Assembly: GCA_934457145.1 (NCBI GenBank)
Contig: CAKSHP010000050.1
Coordinates: 1 to 6,969 of the forward strand
DNA: 6,969 nucleotides
Direction: 5' to 3'
Source of the DNA: an uncultured Clostridia bacterium
GTDB lineage: Bacteria > Bacillota > Clostridia > UBA1381 > UMGS1253
In this document: positions 1 to 6,767 of the stretch, piece by piece
Numbering within the stretch: position 1 is the stretch's first letter
Layout of the letters: each line of letters starts with the position of its first letter
Notes under the pieces: generated by a model
Database searches by the model: none
Seen by the model: only the letters and a program-made list of their open reading frames with translations
Told to the model about the DNA's origin: nothing
Translations under genes and position numbers: made by a program

Positions 1-194
1 AAACGAGCCACAAGACCAAAGCCGGCAACGCCCACAAACTGTTTAACAACTCCCTCCTGATAGACTTCGTAAGCCGTTTGAGGAGATGTCTGTATTTCTG
101 CTGCCTCCGCAGGTGTCCAATTCAAAAGCCGTAAAGGAAAGCAAGAAACCGTCAGAAAAAGGATCAGCAAACAAGCATAGATTTTCTCTTTCAT
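1..194 (-). CDS. N-terminal fragment of an exported protein of unknown function (runs off left end)
   Basis: Only the first 64 codons are present; the gene continues beyond base 1. The start is the ATG at 192-194, preceded by AAGGGG (204-209) with a 9-base spacer. Residues 1-4 (MKEK) are charged, and residues 5-24 form a hydrophobic core (IYACLLILFLTVSCFPLRLL), so the product is probably exported through Sec. A plausible processing region is around A29-A32. A cysteine lies at residue 18, but its context (TVSC) is a poor lipobox, so a lipoprotein is unlikely. The mature part begins as a Gln/Thr/Glu-containing stretch, followed by VVKQFVGVAGFGLVAR. It starts 23 bases after the solute-binding protein gene and is very probably co-transcribed with it, which suggests an extracellular role in the same carbohydrate system. 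I do not recognise the family. Confidence 0.72.
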   Translation of the reverse strand, partial: MKEKIYACLLILFLTVSCFPLRLLNWTPAEAAEIQTSPQTAYEVYQEGVVKQFVGVAGFGLVAR

Positions 195-217
195 GAATCA
201 CATCCCCTTATATCGTC

Positions 218-1699
218 CTAATGATTGCGTTTCCACTCGTCAAGCTGACGTTGTATTTCTTTTAACACTTTATCCAAGCCGGCCGACCTAAACTTTTCCA
301 TTGCTTTCGGCAAATATTCATCCGGATCAACCGCGCCCACCAGAAGCGATGGCATAAATTCCTGATAAACATTCTGAAGCGCAGCTATTTCGCTGGAAAC
401 ATTGCTCCAATCAAATACAAACCCCAACACGCCTGATTTTGTTGCGGTTTCATTAAATTCTTTATATTTGTCCCAAACATCTGTGGGCTGTGTGGCAAGG
501 GGATATAACAGAAAACGGTTTCCCTGTGTATATGGGTTTGAAGCATGGTAATATCCTGCATCTGCCAATGTTTTAAAGCCCTCCGGCGCCTTCGCACGGT
601 TCTGCTCATCAAGAACATAATGCTTATCCCGAATACCATAGGCCATTAAATTCCGGAGATATTTGTCTGTATTGATAAGATTGATAAATTCCATGGTCTT
701 TTCGGGGTTTTGGGAATTAGCCGAAACGGCCAGCGCCGCACCCATAACGCCATCGGTGGTAACATATGGTGAAAACAGGTTTCTAACAAAACTCATGCGC
801 TTGTGATCCGGCATATCGGGCGATTTATAGTTTTCCTCAGCATAAGGAAGATAGCCTTGATATTCCGCAAAAAACGAATCAGCCTTGTAAATGTCCTCAT
901 CGTTTGTCACTGTAGCCGCGTCCTTACGGATATATCCCTTTAAATACCACTCTCTGACCAGGCGGTAAAAATTACGTGCTTCATCCGTGTCGTATTGATT
1001 CACAATCGTATCATAGGAACCGATTCTGAACGCGCCGACAGGACTGCCGGAAATCGCTTCAAACGGCAAAAAACGGAACAAGCTGTTATTTCCCCGTGTA
1101 ACGATTGGATAAATGCCGGCTTCGTTTTTCTTTATCGTTTCAAAAATGGGAGTAAAATCCTCTAATTTTTGAACTGTACTCAAATCAATTTGATATTTTT
1201 CCACAAGATAGCTTTTGCAGGCAATAACCCATTCAGACGCTACGTCCTTAAGCACAGGAATTGCATAAATGCCGTCGCCCACTGTGGAACATTCAAAAAA
1301 ATAGTCCGGCGTCATCTCCCAAATATCTTTCCCCTGCTTTTGCAAAAGGTCGTCCAGCTTCAAAAAGACACCGTTTTTGACATTGTCAACAAAATCACGG
1401 CTGGAAGATGTAAAGCACATGTCAAATTGAGAATTAGATGAAAATAGCAATCGCATTTTGTCATTAAATTCAGAACTCCTGATGGGCGTACACTGAACCG
1501 TTGCCCCTATTTTTTCTTGGGTGTACTTGTTAACCTCCGCATAAACTGCCTCATCCTCGGCAGAAGATACACCGGATGAATACCAAACAATGTTGTACGG
1601 CTCTTCATTGTTGATCTCTTTGTTGCCACAACCGCTTAAAGCGGCTGTTAAACCCAAAACCACAGCAAGCAACATACAAATTTTTGATGGACATTTCAT
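218..1699 (-). CDS. LipO-like extracellular solute-binding lipoprotein of a carbohydrate ABC transporter (DUF3502-type C-terminus)
   Basis: The 493-residue product is the substrate-capturing subunit, anchored to the outer face of the cytoplasmic membrane. A lipoprotein signal peptide ends in the lipobox L21-S22-G23-C24, and C24 is the predicted lipidated residue. The mature protein has the layout of family-1-type carbohydrate binding proteins. Near residues 393-400 it has the GNRFLLYP segment, and around 407-430 the W-x-x-Y-K-x-F-N ... GFVFD block. From about 425 to 490 comes a C-terminal region resembling DUF3502, with LLVGAVDPDEYLPKA, then AGLDKVLKEIQRQLDEW. The length is usual for LipO/LplA relatives. 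The start has a very good Shine-Dalgarno, GAGGAGG at 1708-1714, 8 bases upstream. The gene follows the two permease genes with a 23-base gap, so it is the third transporter gene rather than the first as in the Bacillus lpl cluster. The substrate cannot be read from the sequence; complex plant or host polysaccharide oligomers are typical for relatives. Confidence 0.93.
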   Translation of the reverse strand: MKCPSKICMLLAVVLGLTAALSGCGNKEINNEEPYNIVWYSSGVSSAEDEAVYAEVNKYTQEKIGATVQCTPIRSSEFNDKMRLLFSSNSQFDMCFTSSSRDFVDNVKNGVFLKLDDLLQKQGKDIWEMTPDYFFECSTVGDGIYAIPVLKDVASEWVIACKSYLVEKYQIDLSTVQKLEDFTPIFETIKKNEAGIYPIVTRGNNSLFRFLPFEAISGSPVGAFRIGSYDTIVNQYDTDEARNFYRLVREWYLKGYIRKDAATVTNDEDIYKADSFFAEYQGYLPYAEENYKSPDMPDHKRMSFVRNLFSPYVTTDGVMGAALAVSANSQNPEKTMEFINLINTDKYLRNLMAYGIRDKHYVLDEQNRAKAPEGFKTLADAGYYHASNPYTQGNRFLLYPLATQPTDVWDKYKEFNETATKSGVLGFVFDWSNVSSEIAALQNVYQEFMPSLLVGAVDPDEYLPKAMEKFRSAGLDKVLKEIQRQLDEWKRNH

Positions 1700-1722
1700 A
1701 ATTTTTTCCTCCTCTTAAAACA

Positions 1723-2670
1723 TTAGCCTTTAACCGCACCGACAGTAATACCTTTAACAATAAATTTCTGAAAAAAGGGATACGCAATCAGCATAGGTGT
1801 TATAATCATCATAACCAGCGCCATTTTAAAACTTTCCGAGGGAAGGCTTTCCCTCATTTCTTCAACTTCTGCCGTAGACATGCCGTTTGAGGCGCTGCTT
1901 AAAAATTCCACATCGTTTTCAATGCGTTTAAGCAACAGCTGCAAAGGTATAATTTTATTATTGTTTACTACATATAAAAAGGAAGTAAACCAATTATTCC
2001 AATAAGCAATCGCCAAAAACAGCGCAATGGTTGTCAGCACGGGCACGGACATCGGCAGAACAATCTGTGCATAACAGGTAAATTCACTTGCGCCGTCAAT
2101 CCGCGCCGATTCGACAACCGAGGGCGGAATGGACGTTCGCATATAGGTTCGCATGATAATCAGATACATGGCGCTGTAGCAGCAAGGCAAAATGAGCACC
2201 AAAAAATTATCCCTTAAATGAAGAATGTTAGAAACAACAATGTAGCTTGCAACCATACCGCCGCTAAACAGCATGGTAAAATACACATAAAAGCTAAATT
2301 GAAATTTCCAGGGAAATTTCTCTCTGGTTACGGCGTAAGCAAACATAGACATGACAAAAAGTCCAAGAAGCGTACCCAAAACCGTCACCGCGATAGTAAC
2401 ACCATAAGATCTGAAAATTAAATCCGCATCCTTAAAAACATATTCATACGCATTCAGACTGAATTTTTGCGGTATTAAATGATATCCGCTCACCGCAAGA
2501 CTTTTTTCCTCGGTAAAAGATATGGATAAGGCAAAGAAGACAGGCAATATACAAACCAACGAAAACAGTGTTGTGCATAAATAAGCAACTGCCTTAACAA
2601 CTCGCGGCATGTCATCTCCAAGAGCCGATTTTTGTTTTTTGAATATTCTGATATTATGTGATAACTTCAT
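1723..2670 (-). CDS. Carbohydrate ABC transporter permease, LplC/YtcP-like
   Basis: This 315-residue integral membrane protein is one half of the transmembrane channel for an oligosaccharide importer. About six hydrophobic segments are visible (roughly residues 28-50, 90-112, 124-146, 155-173, 207-226 and 281-301). The cytoplasmic EAA loop that contacts the ATPase is present at 187-206 (E187-S-A-R-I-D-G193 ... I203-V-L-P206), with Ser at the second position in place of Ala. The C-terminus YPFFQKFIVKGITVGAVKG matches the characteristic ending of the LplC/YtcP branch. The start at 2668-2670 has GGGAG (2678-2682) 7 bases upstream. A second in-frame ATG at codon 21 (2608-2610) also has a GGAGA (2615-2619), so the shorter form cannot be excluded. 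The gene follows the LplB-like permease by 20 bases and precedes the binding protein by 23, as in a single operon. Confidence 0.95.
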   Translation of the reverse strand: MKLSHNIRIFKKQKSALGDDMPRVVKAVAYLCTTLFSLVCILPVFFALSISFTEEKSLAVSGYHLIPQKFSLNAYEYVFKDADLIFRSYGVTIAVTVLGTLLGLFVMSMFAYAVTREKFPWKFQFSFYVYFTMLFSGGMVASYIVVSNILHLRDNFLVLILPCCYSAMYLIIMRTYMRTSIPPSVVESARIDGASEFTCYAQIVLPMSVPVLTTIALFLAIAYWNNWFTSFLYVVNNNKIIPLQLLLKRIENDVEFLSSASNGMSTAEVEEMRESLPSESFKMALVMMIITPMLIAYPFFQKFIVKGITVGAVKG

Positions 2671-2690
2671 GTTTTGTCTCCCTGCCCCTT

Positions 2691-3602
2691 CTAAAACATT
2701 GCATCCTCGGGAGAAACCCGACGAATAATTGCGTTTGCGGTTAAAACCAGTCCGAAACCTACAAAGGACTGCAAAAACGACGCCGCGCTGCTCATACCAA
2801 AGCTGCTGTTTCTCATCATAGAATTATACACATAGGTATCAACAGTGCTGGTTACGGGATATAATGCGCCGGAGTTCTTCGGGATGATATAAAAAAGTCC
2901 GAAATCCGTGTTGAAAATAGATCCGATGGACAAAATCAACATAACAATCAAAATCGGTTTCAAAAGTGGCAATGTGACGTGAAATAAGCGTTGAAACCAT
3001 GTTGCACCGTCAATTTGCGCAGCCTCATAAAACTCCGTGTCAAACCCTCTGATAGTGGAATAGTAAATAATGCTGTTATAACCGAGAACCTTCCAAAAAT
3101 GAACCAAAGGAATAATATACGGCCAATACTTTTGCTCGGAATACCATTCCACAGCATTACCGCCAAGAGCCACCAATGCCTGATTCAGCAATCCCTTTTC
3201 GGAATTTAAAAAGGAATTTACAAAGTAGCCAATCACTACCCACGATAAGAAATAAGGCAAAATGGACGCTGTTTGATTAAACCGCATCAGCTTGCTCTTC
3301 CCTAATGCGTCAAACAAGATTGCCAGCGCTACAGCCAAAACCATCCCAACAATGATAAATACAAGGTTATACAAAAGGGTATTCCGTGTAATCACAAAGG
3401 CATCGCCCGATTTAAAAAGAAATTGGAAGTTTTGCAGGCCCGACCAACTGCTTCCGAAAATTCCCTTGTTATATTTGTAGTCCTTAAAGGCAATCACCAA
3501 TCCGAACATCGGCAGGTAGGAAAAGGTGAAAATCAGCACGGCTGCCGGCAGCGTCATAAGAAGCAGGGAACCGTTATCCTTTATTTTTTTAAATAAGCTC
3601 AT
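2691..3602 (-). CDS. Carbohydrate ABC transporter permease, LplB/YteP-like
   Basis: This 303-residue membrane protein is the partner of the LplC-like permease in a heterodimeric sugar importer. The N-terminus (MSLFKKIKDNG, then a hydrophobic segment at 12-34, then SYLPMFGLVIAFKDYKYNKG) is typical of the LplB/YteP branch. Further membrane segments lie near residues 77-98, 112-131, 160-180, 216-236 and 273-293. The EAA loop is canonical at 193-212 (E193-A-A-Q-I-D-G199-A ... T210-L-P212). The C-terminus ends SPEDAMF, close to the usual ending of this branch. The start has GGAGGA (3608-3613) 5 bases upstream. The gene is separated from the preceding secreted-protein gene by 70 bases that hold a strong palindrome, so its expression relative to the upstream genes may be set separately. 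No ATPase gene lies next to it, in line with use of a shared MsmX-like ATPase. Confidence 0.95.
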   Translation of the reverse strand: MSLFKKIKDNGSLLLMTLPAAVLIFTFSYLPMFGLVIAFKDYKYNKGIFGSSWSGLQNFQFLFKSGDAFVITRNTLLYNLVFIIVGMVLAVALAILFDALGKSKLMRFNQTASILPYFLSWVVIGYFVNSFLNSEKGLLNQALVALGGNAVEWYSEQKYWPYIIPLVHFWKVLGYNSIIYYSTIRGFDTEFYEAAQIDGATWFQRLFHVTLPLLKPILIVMLILSIGSIFNTDFGLFYIIPKNSGALYPVTSTVDTYVYNSMMRNSSFGMSSAASFLQSFVGFGLVLTANAIIRRVSPEDAMF

Positions 3603-3628
3603 GGTCTTCCTCCAAATCCGATTCGTTG

Positions 3629-3664
3629 GCCTTGCCTGCCCTGCTGCGGCAGGGCAGGCAAGGC
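3629..3664. repeat. Perfect 16-bp GC-rich inverted repeat with 4-base loop, between the secreted-protein gene and the permease gene
   Basis: Bases 3629-3644 (gccttgcctgccctgc) are the exact reverse complement of 3649-3664, with loop 3645-3648. Twelve of 16 base pairs are G-C, richer than the surrounding genes. Read in the transcription direction, the stem begins 8 bases after the stop codon of the 507-residue protein and ends 15 bases before the GGAGGA of the LplB-like permease. No T-run follows the stem on the minus strand, and only a distant tttt follows it on the plus strand. It is therefore not a standard intrinsic terminator. Candidate roles are an mRNA-stabilising or processing hairpin that lets the upstream and downstream cistrons be expressed at different levels, or a copy of a dispersed REP/MITE-like palindrome. 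Confidence 0.9.
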
Positions 3665-3672
3665 GGAAACTT

Positions 3673-5196
3673 TTAGTCTATAATCGCGTCCTGCTCCGAA
3701 TATCTGTTTGCTAAATTGTAAATACTGCTGCAAACAAAGGCCTTAAGCTTCATGCCCGTTACATCCTGCGGCAGCACAAAGTTCCAGGTAAACACCTCTT
3801 CCTGTGCCGGGACAAAAGAGGATTCTGTAAAGCTGTAGCGCACAAGGTTTCCTGTCGCATCATACAGCCCGACAAACACGGTTGCCATTGTTGTTTTTTC
3901 GCTTGTGTTTTTTGCCTTGGCAGTACAACTGATGGTTTTGCCGCCCAACCCGGAAAGAGATTCCACACCGGACAGCAAAATGCTGTAAGCCGGCGCCGAC
4001 TCTGTTCTGAAGCTGACTGCAGACGCGGCCGACATGGTGCCGTCCTCCGCCTTAAGCGCGGGAATATTGACAACATAGTCTGTGCTGCCTTTTAAACCGC
4101 TTTCAAAATGAAGGATAACAGACGAGCCTACCGCATCGACAGGATTTTGCAGGCTAAGGCTGTAACGGCTTTTGTCAACTGCCTCGCCGCCGGCCGTCAC
4201 ACTGATATTCTCCAGTTGAGTTGTATCGGCAATCGGCTTTGAAAAGTTTAAAACGATATCGCTGTTCAAAGAGACGTCTGCCGCACCCTGCAACGCACAT
4301 CCCGTCATGGCAAAAGCTGCGTCGGCAGCGTATACTTTAATATTATCCAAAGCATAAGAATAACCGGTAACCGGGCTGTTAAACCCAAATAGCTCCAACG
4401 TTTTCATGCTTGTGGGCAAATCGAAGTCTTTATGCACTTTACCGTTGATAATGGTATGAAATTTTTGATTTTTCACGTCCACTACCGTCGTAATATGTTC
4501 CCAACGGCCAATTTCCGTTTTTGTGTATATGAGTTCCGCTGTCAGTTTTTTCTCGTTTCCGTTTTCTGCATCAACAGGCAGGTTTTTGCTCATTCTGTAA
4601 TACCTGTCGTTTGCCCCGTCACTGCCCGTTTTATAGTTAATCGACAAAGGGCATTGAGAGGACCATTTTGTGCTGTTTCCGTTGACGTCCGTGCCGCCGA
4701 TGGTAAAAAGCGGCTCCCCGTGGTTCGTTCCGTAAGCCAAAGGTTTAAAGTCAAAGGAAAAAATAACAAAATCATCTGCCGATGCTTCTCCCAGTGTAAC
4801 GGCACGGGTTAATGCACCCGAAAACATCCCGTATCGCGCCGCCCCACTGCTGCTGGAACTGAGTGTAACGGCCTTATTGCTGCCCTCGGTTACCCAACTG
4901 CGAATACCGCCGTTAGCGCCCTGCTGCCATATCAATTGCCCTCTTACAACTGTTCCGGCCTGCAGCAAGCTGTAGTGATGCCCGTGCGCCCAGTAATTCC
5001 CAACATCCCCGGACCCGCTCATAAGTGCAGATCCTTGTTTGGGAAAAGTAGTTTCTACAGACGTTGTTGTATCATACTGTTGAAAGTCCTCGGCAAATAA
5101 TAGTTCGGACGTTGCTGCTACACTTAAACTTACACACGGTGCAAGACTCATTAATAAAAAAACGCTTACAATCAGGCAAAGAATACTTTTTTTCAT
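3673..5196 (-). CDS. Secreted multidomain protein: jelly-roll-like region, Big_5 Ig-like domain, C-terminal beta domain
   Basis: This is a 507-residue exported protein with no catalytic signature that I can recognise. Residues 1-27 form a signal peptide (MKK, hydrophobic core, SVA cleavage site). Residues about 34-292 resemble a concanavalin/LamG-type jelly roll: an opening LFAEDFQQYD, FSFDFKP at 146-152, RWEHITTVVD from 231, NGK at 251-253, and a closing LDNIKVY at 283-289. Residues about 295-398 match a Big_5 Ig-like domain (GAADVSLNSDIVLNFSKPI ... ISVTAGG ... VSFRTES). Residues 402-507 are a further beta-rich domain. No LPXTG, S-layer or transmembrane anchor is seen. The start at 5194-5196 is chosen because GGAGG (5206-5210) is 9 bases upstream; an earlier ATG at 5203-5205 directly abuts that site. 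It lies 5 bases after its paralogue. A glycan-binding or accessory role is inference from domains and the downstream importer. Confidence 0.88.
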   Translation of the reverse strand: MKKSILCLIVSVFLLMSLAPCVSLSVAATSELLFAEDFQQYDTTTSVETTFPKQGSALMSGSGDVGNYWAHGHHYSLLQAGTVVRGQLIWQQGANGGIRSWVTEGSNKAVTLSSSSSGAARYGMFSGALTRAVTLGEASADDFVIFSFDFKPLAYGTNHGEPLFTIGGTDVNGNSTKWSSQCPLSINYKTGSDGANDRYYRMSKNLPVDAENGNEKKLTAELIYTKTEIGRWEHITTVVDVKNQKFHTIINGKVHKDFDLPTSMKTLELFGFNSPVTGYSYALDNIKVYAADAAFAMTGCALQGAADVSLNSDIVLNFSKPIADTTQLENISVTAGGEAVDKSRYSLSLQNPVDAVGSSVILHFESGLKGSTDYVVNIPALKAEDGTMSAASAVSFRTESAPAYSILLSGVESLSGLGGKTISCTAKAKNTSEKTTMATVFVGLYDATGNLVRYSFTESSFVPAQEEVFTWNFVLPQDVTGMKLKAFVCSSIYNLANRYSEQDAIID

Positions 5197-5201
5197 TCTG
5201 C

Positions 5202-6698
5202 TCATCCTCCAATCACGGTTGTTATGCCGGGTCGCCAGGGTCTCATGCCCTCCGGCGTATTCCAAATAAACACTCTGCGCACCATGCCCTCGGCCGCACT
5301 GCCGATCAGGCTGCCGCAGCCCAGCTTAACAAGGCTGTTGGCAGCGATGCTTTTGGTTACGTGCTCTACTCCGGCCAGCTGTAATGATCCGCTCGCCGTC
5401 TGCCGATAATCCACAAAAATCAAAACAACATCCTGCGCGGCGTTCGTCGTGTTTTGCAGACTCAGAATTTGCCCCTGCAGGCTGCCGTCTGCCGCCAGAC
5501 CGGACGTCACGGCGGCCGTGTCATCCATACCGCGAAGAACTTCGGATTTTTTCAGTATAACAAGCGGAGCAGCCTCAGTTGTGTAGCTGATGCTTGTGGC
5601 GCCGCCGGATATGCTCTGACCGTAAGCATCCTTAATACCCGAAACGTCCACTGTATATGTCGTTGCATATTCCATACCGTCCGCAAAGGTCAGCGAAACG
5701 GTTGCTCCGCTTACGGCTACCGTAAAATCAGTACCGTAAGCCAGCGGTACGCCACCGGCCGTAACGGTGATAAGCTCGGCCGAAGCGCTGTCGATATCGT
5801 TATTGGCCGTAAAGCTGACCGGTGCACTGACGGGCACATCGGTTTCATCCGCGGCCGGTGAAGAAGAAAGCATTTCAAAGCTTTCGAGGGCATAAATCTG
5901 CAGGTTATCCAGCAGCACCTCTCCCTTACCGTTATAGCCTCCTTGATTCATTGTTTCCTTTGTGCCGTCCGACCATGTTTCCTGCCAATATTTTTTACCA
6001 AAATCAAAGCGGATAGCGCCCACGTTTTGGGCTGTAACCGTTGCCGGAGAGCATTCCGACTCCCGCAGCTTTAAATCTTCACTGCTGCTGAAATTTTGCG
6101 TTGCAATGCCTTTATTGAGGTCATACACCTCTTTCACATGTCTCCAGGCCGTTGTATGACCCTGCCCGGTTAAGCTGCCGTTTCTCAGCAAAAAGGCAAA
6201 TCTGCCATCATCCCCGAGGCCGTTTTTCGCATCGTTGAATCTCCATGCCATATAGCCTCTGCGAAACGTTTGCTGTGATTGCGTAATCATATCCCCACCC
6301 CGGGACAAAACGGCAGGAAACGCATCAAAAGTCTGTGTGCCGGTTTTAAACCACACGTCATACTCGATTACAAGCACATCATTCGCCTTCGGCTCATATA
6401 AAAAATTCATTTTAAGGCTAAGCGGAGTATTGTCGGCCGTTGAAACCAAACGAAGCGCTTTGCCATGCTCCGCATCATGATCAACCACCTCCATAGTATG
6501 CACCGTACTGTCGTAACCCGTTACCGTAAACCCCTGCTCCTCTAAATAACTCTGTGTAGCCTGACCGTTTTCCCGCGTCTCACTCCCAAAATCAACGGGT
6601 GAAACAACATCCTTTCTTCCGGCTGCGGCGCATGGCAGTGTTAGGGGCAAAAGGCAAACAACCATCGCCGTAATAACCGTTAACAATTTTTTCCGCAT
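5202..6698 (-). CDS. Secreted multidomain protein, paralogue of the next gene: jelly-roll-like region, Big_5 domain, C-terminal beta domain
   Basis: This is a 498-residue exported protein. The signal peptide covers about residues 1-26 (MRKK, hydrophobic stretch, AAA cleavage site before G27). Residues about 30-272 look like a diverged jelly-roll region, with IEYDVWF at 111-117, an AWRHVKEVYD strand from 184, and closing LDNLQIY at 263-269. Residues about 274-376 are a Big_5-type Ig-like domain (ETDVPVSAPVSF ... ITVTAGG ... YTVDVSGIKDAYG ... YTTEAAP). The C-terminal domain (378-498) carries VRRVFIWNTPEGMRPW, a motif familiar to me from the ends of clostridial extracellular proteins. It shares the same domain order, and visible similarity from the Big_5 domain onward, with the following gene, so the pair arose by duplication or from a common modular design. 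The start has GAGGAG (6705-6710) 6 bases upstream. No membrane or wall anchor is evident. Function is unassigned; polysaccharide binding is a guess from context. Confidence 0.88.
   Translation of the reverse strand: MRKKLLTVITAMVVCLLPLTLPCAAAGRKDVVSPVDFGSETRENGQATQSYLEEQGFTVTGYDSTVHTMEVVDHDAEHGKALRLVSTADNTPLSLKMNFLYEPKANDVLVIEYDVWFKTGTQTFDAFPAVLSRGGDMITQSQQTFRRGYMAWRFNDAKNGLGDDGRFAFLLRNGSLTGQGHTTAWRHVKEVYDLNKGIATQNFSSSEDLKLRESECSPATVTAQNVGAIRFDFGKKYWQETWSDGTKETMNQGGYNGKGEVLLDNLQIYALESFEMLSSSPAADETDVPVSAPVSFTANNDIDSASAELITVTAGGVPLAYGTDFTVAVSGATVSLTFADGMEYATTYTVDVSGIKDAYGQSISGGATSISYTTEAAPLVILKKSEVLRGMDDTAAVTSGLAADGSLQGQILSLQNTTNAAQDVVLIFVDYRQTASGSLQLAGVEHVTKSIAANSLVKLGCGSLIGSAAEGMVRRVFIWNTPEGMRPWRPGITTVIGG
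5206..5210 (-). promoter_or_regulatory. Ribosome binding site GGAGG that decides the start of the 507-residue protein
   Basis: The minus strand reads GGAGG, then ATG (5203-5205), then six further bases, then ATG (5194-5196). The first ATG touches the binding site, which is too close for normal initiation, while the second sits 9 bases away and directly begins a classical signal peptide (MKK). The site lies within the last codons of the preceding gene, whose TGA is at 5202-5204, so ribosomes finishing that gene can re-initiate here. Confidence 0.8.
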
Positions 6699-6725
6699 GT
6701 TTTACTCCTCCATTCTTTTTTTTAT

Positions 6726-6767
6726 AATTAACCCGATATAAAACCGGATTGAATCAATAAACCGAAT
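6726..6767. repeat. Three imperfect 12-base units in the gap before the secreted-protein pair
   Basis: The plus strand has aattaacccgat (6726-6737), ataaaaccggat (6738-6749) and aataaaccgaat (6756-6767). The first two abut and the third starts 18 bases after the second. All three share A....AACC followed by (C/G)(G/A)AT or G-A-AT. They lie in a 79-base gap (6699-6777) that has no convincing -35/-10 pair and no terminator. They could be regulator-binding half-sites, but in such an A+T-rich stretch this degree of similarity could arise by chance. Confidence 0.3.

Noticed and set aside
120..194. Left-edge exported protein as a lipoprotein
   Set aside because: The only early cysteine (residue 18) is preceded by TVS and sits inside the hydrophobic core, unlike a proper lipobox such as the LSGC of the neighbouring binding protein.
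3629..3672. The strong hairpin as a Rho-independent terminator on either strand
   Set aside because: No T-run follows the stem in the minus-strand direction, and on the plus strand only four Ts occur, several bases away after ggaaac. There is also no plus-strand gene to terminate.
4432..4812. Plus-strand open frame of 126 codons
   Set aside because: It is opposite the well-supported jelly-roll region of the 507-residue protein and shows no domain or plausible operon context.
5197..5265. A longer form of the 507-residue protein starting at the upstream ATG 5263-5265
   Set aside because: The extension overlaps the end of the previous gene, lacks its own good ribosome binding site, and would put about 23 non-hydrophobic residues in front of a classical signal peptide.
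5454..5861. Plus-strand open frame of 135 codons
   Set aside because: It lies wholly opposite the Big_5 and C-terminal domain coding region of the 498-residue protein, has no convincing family features, and is explained as an antisense shadow.
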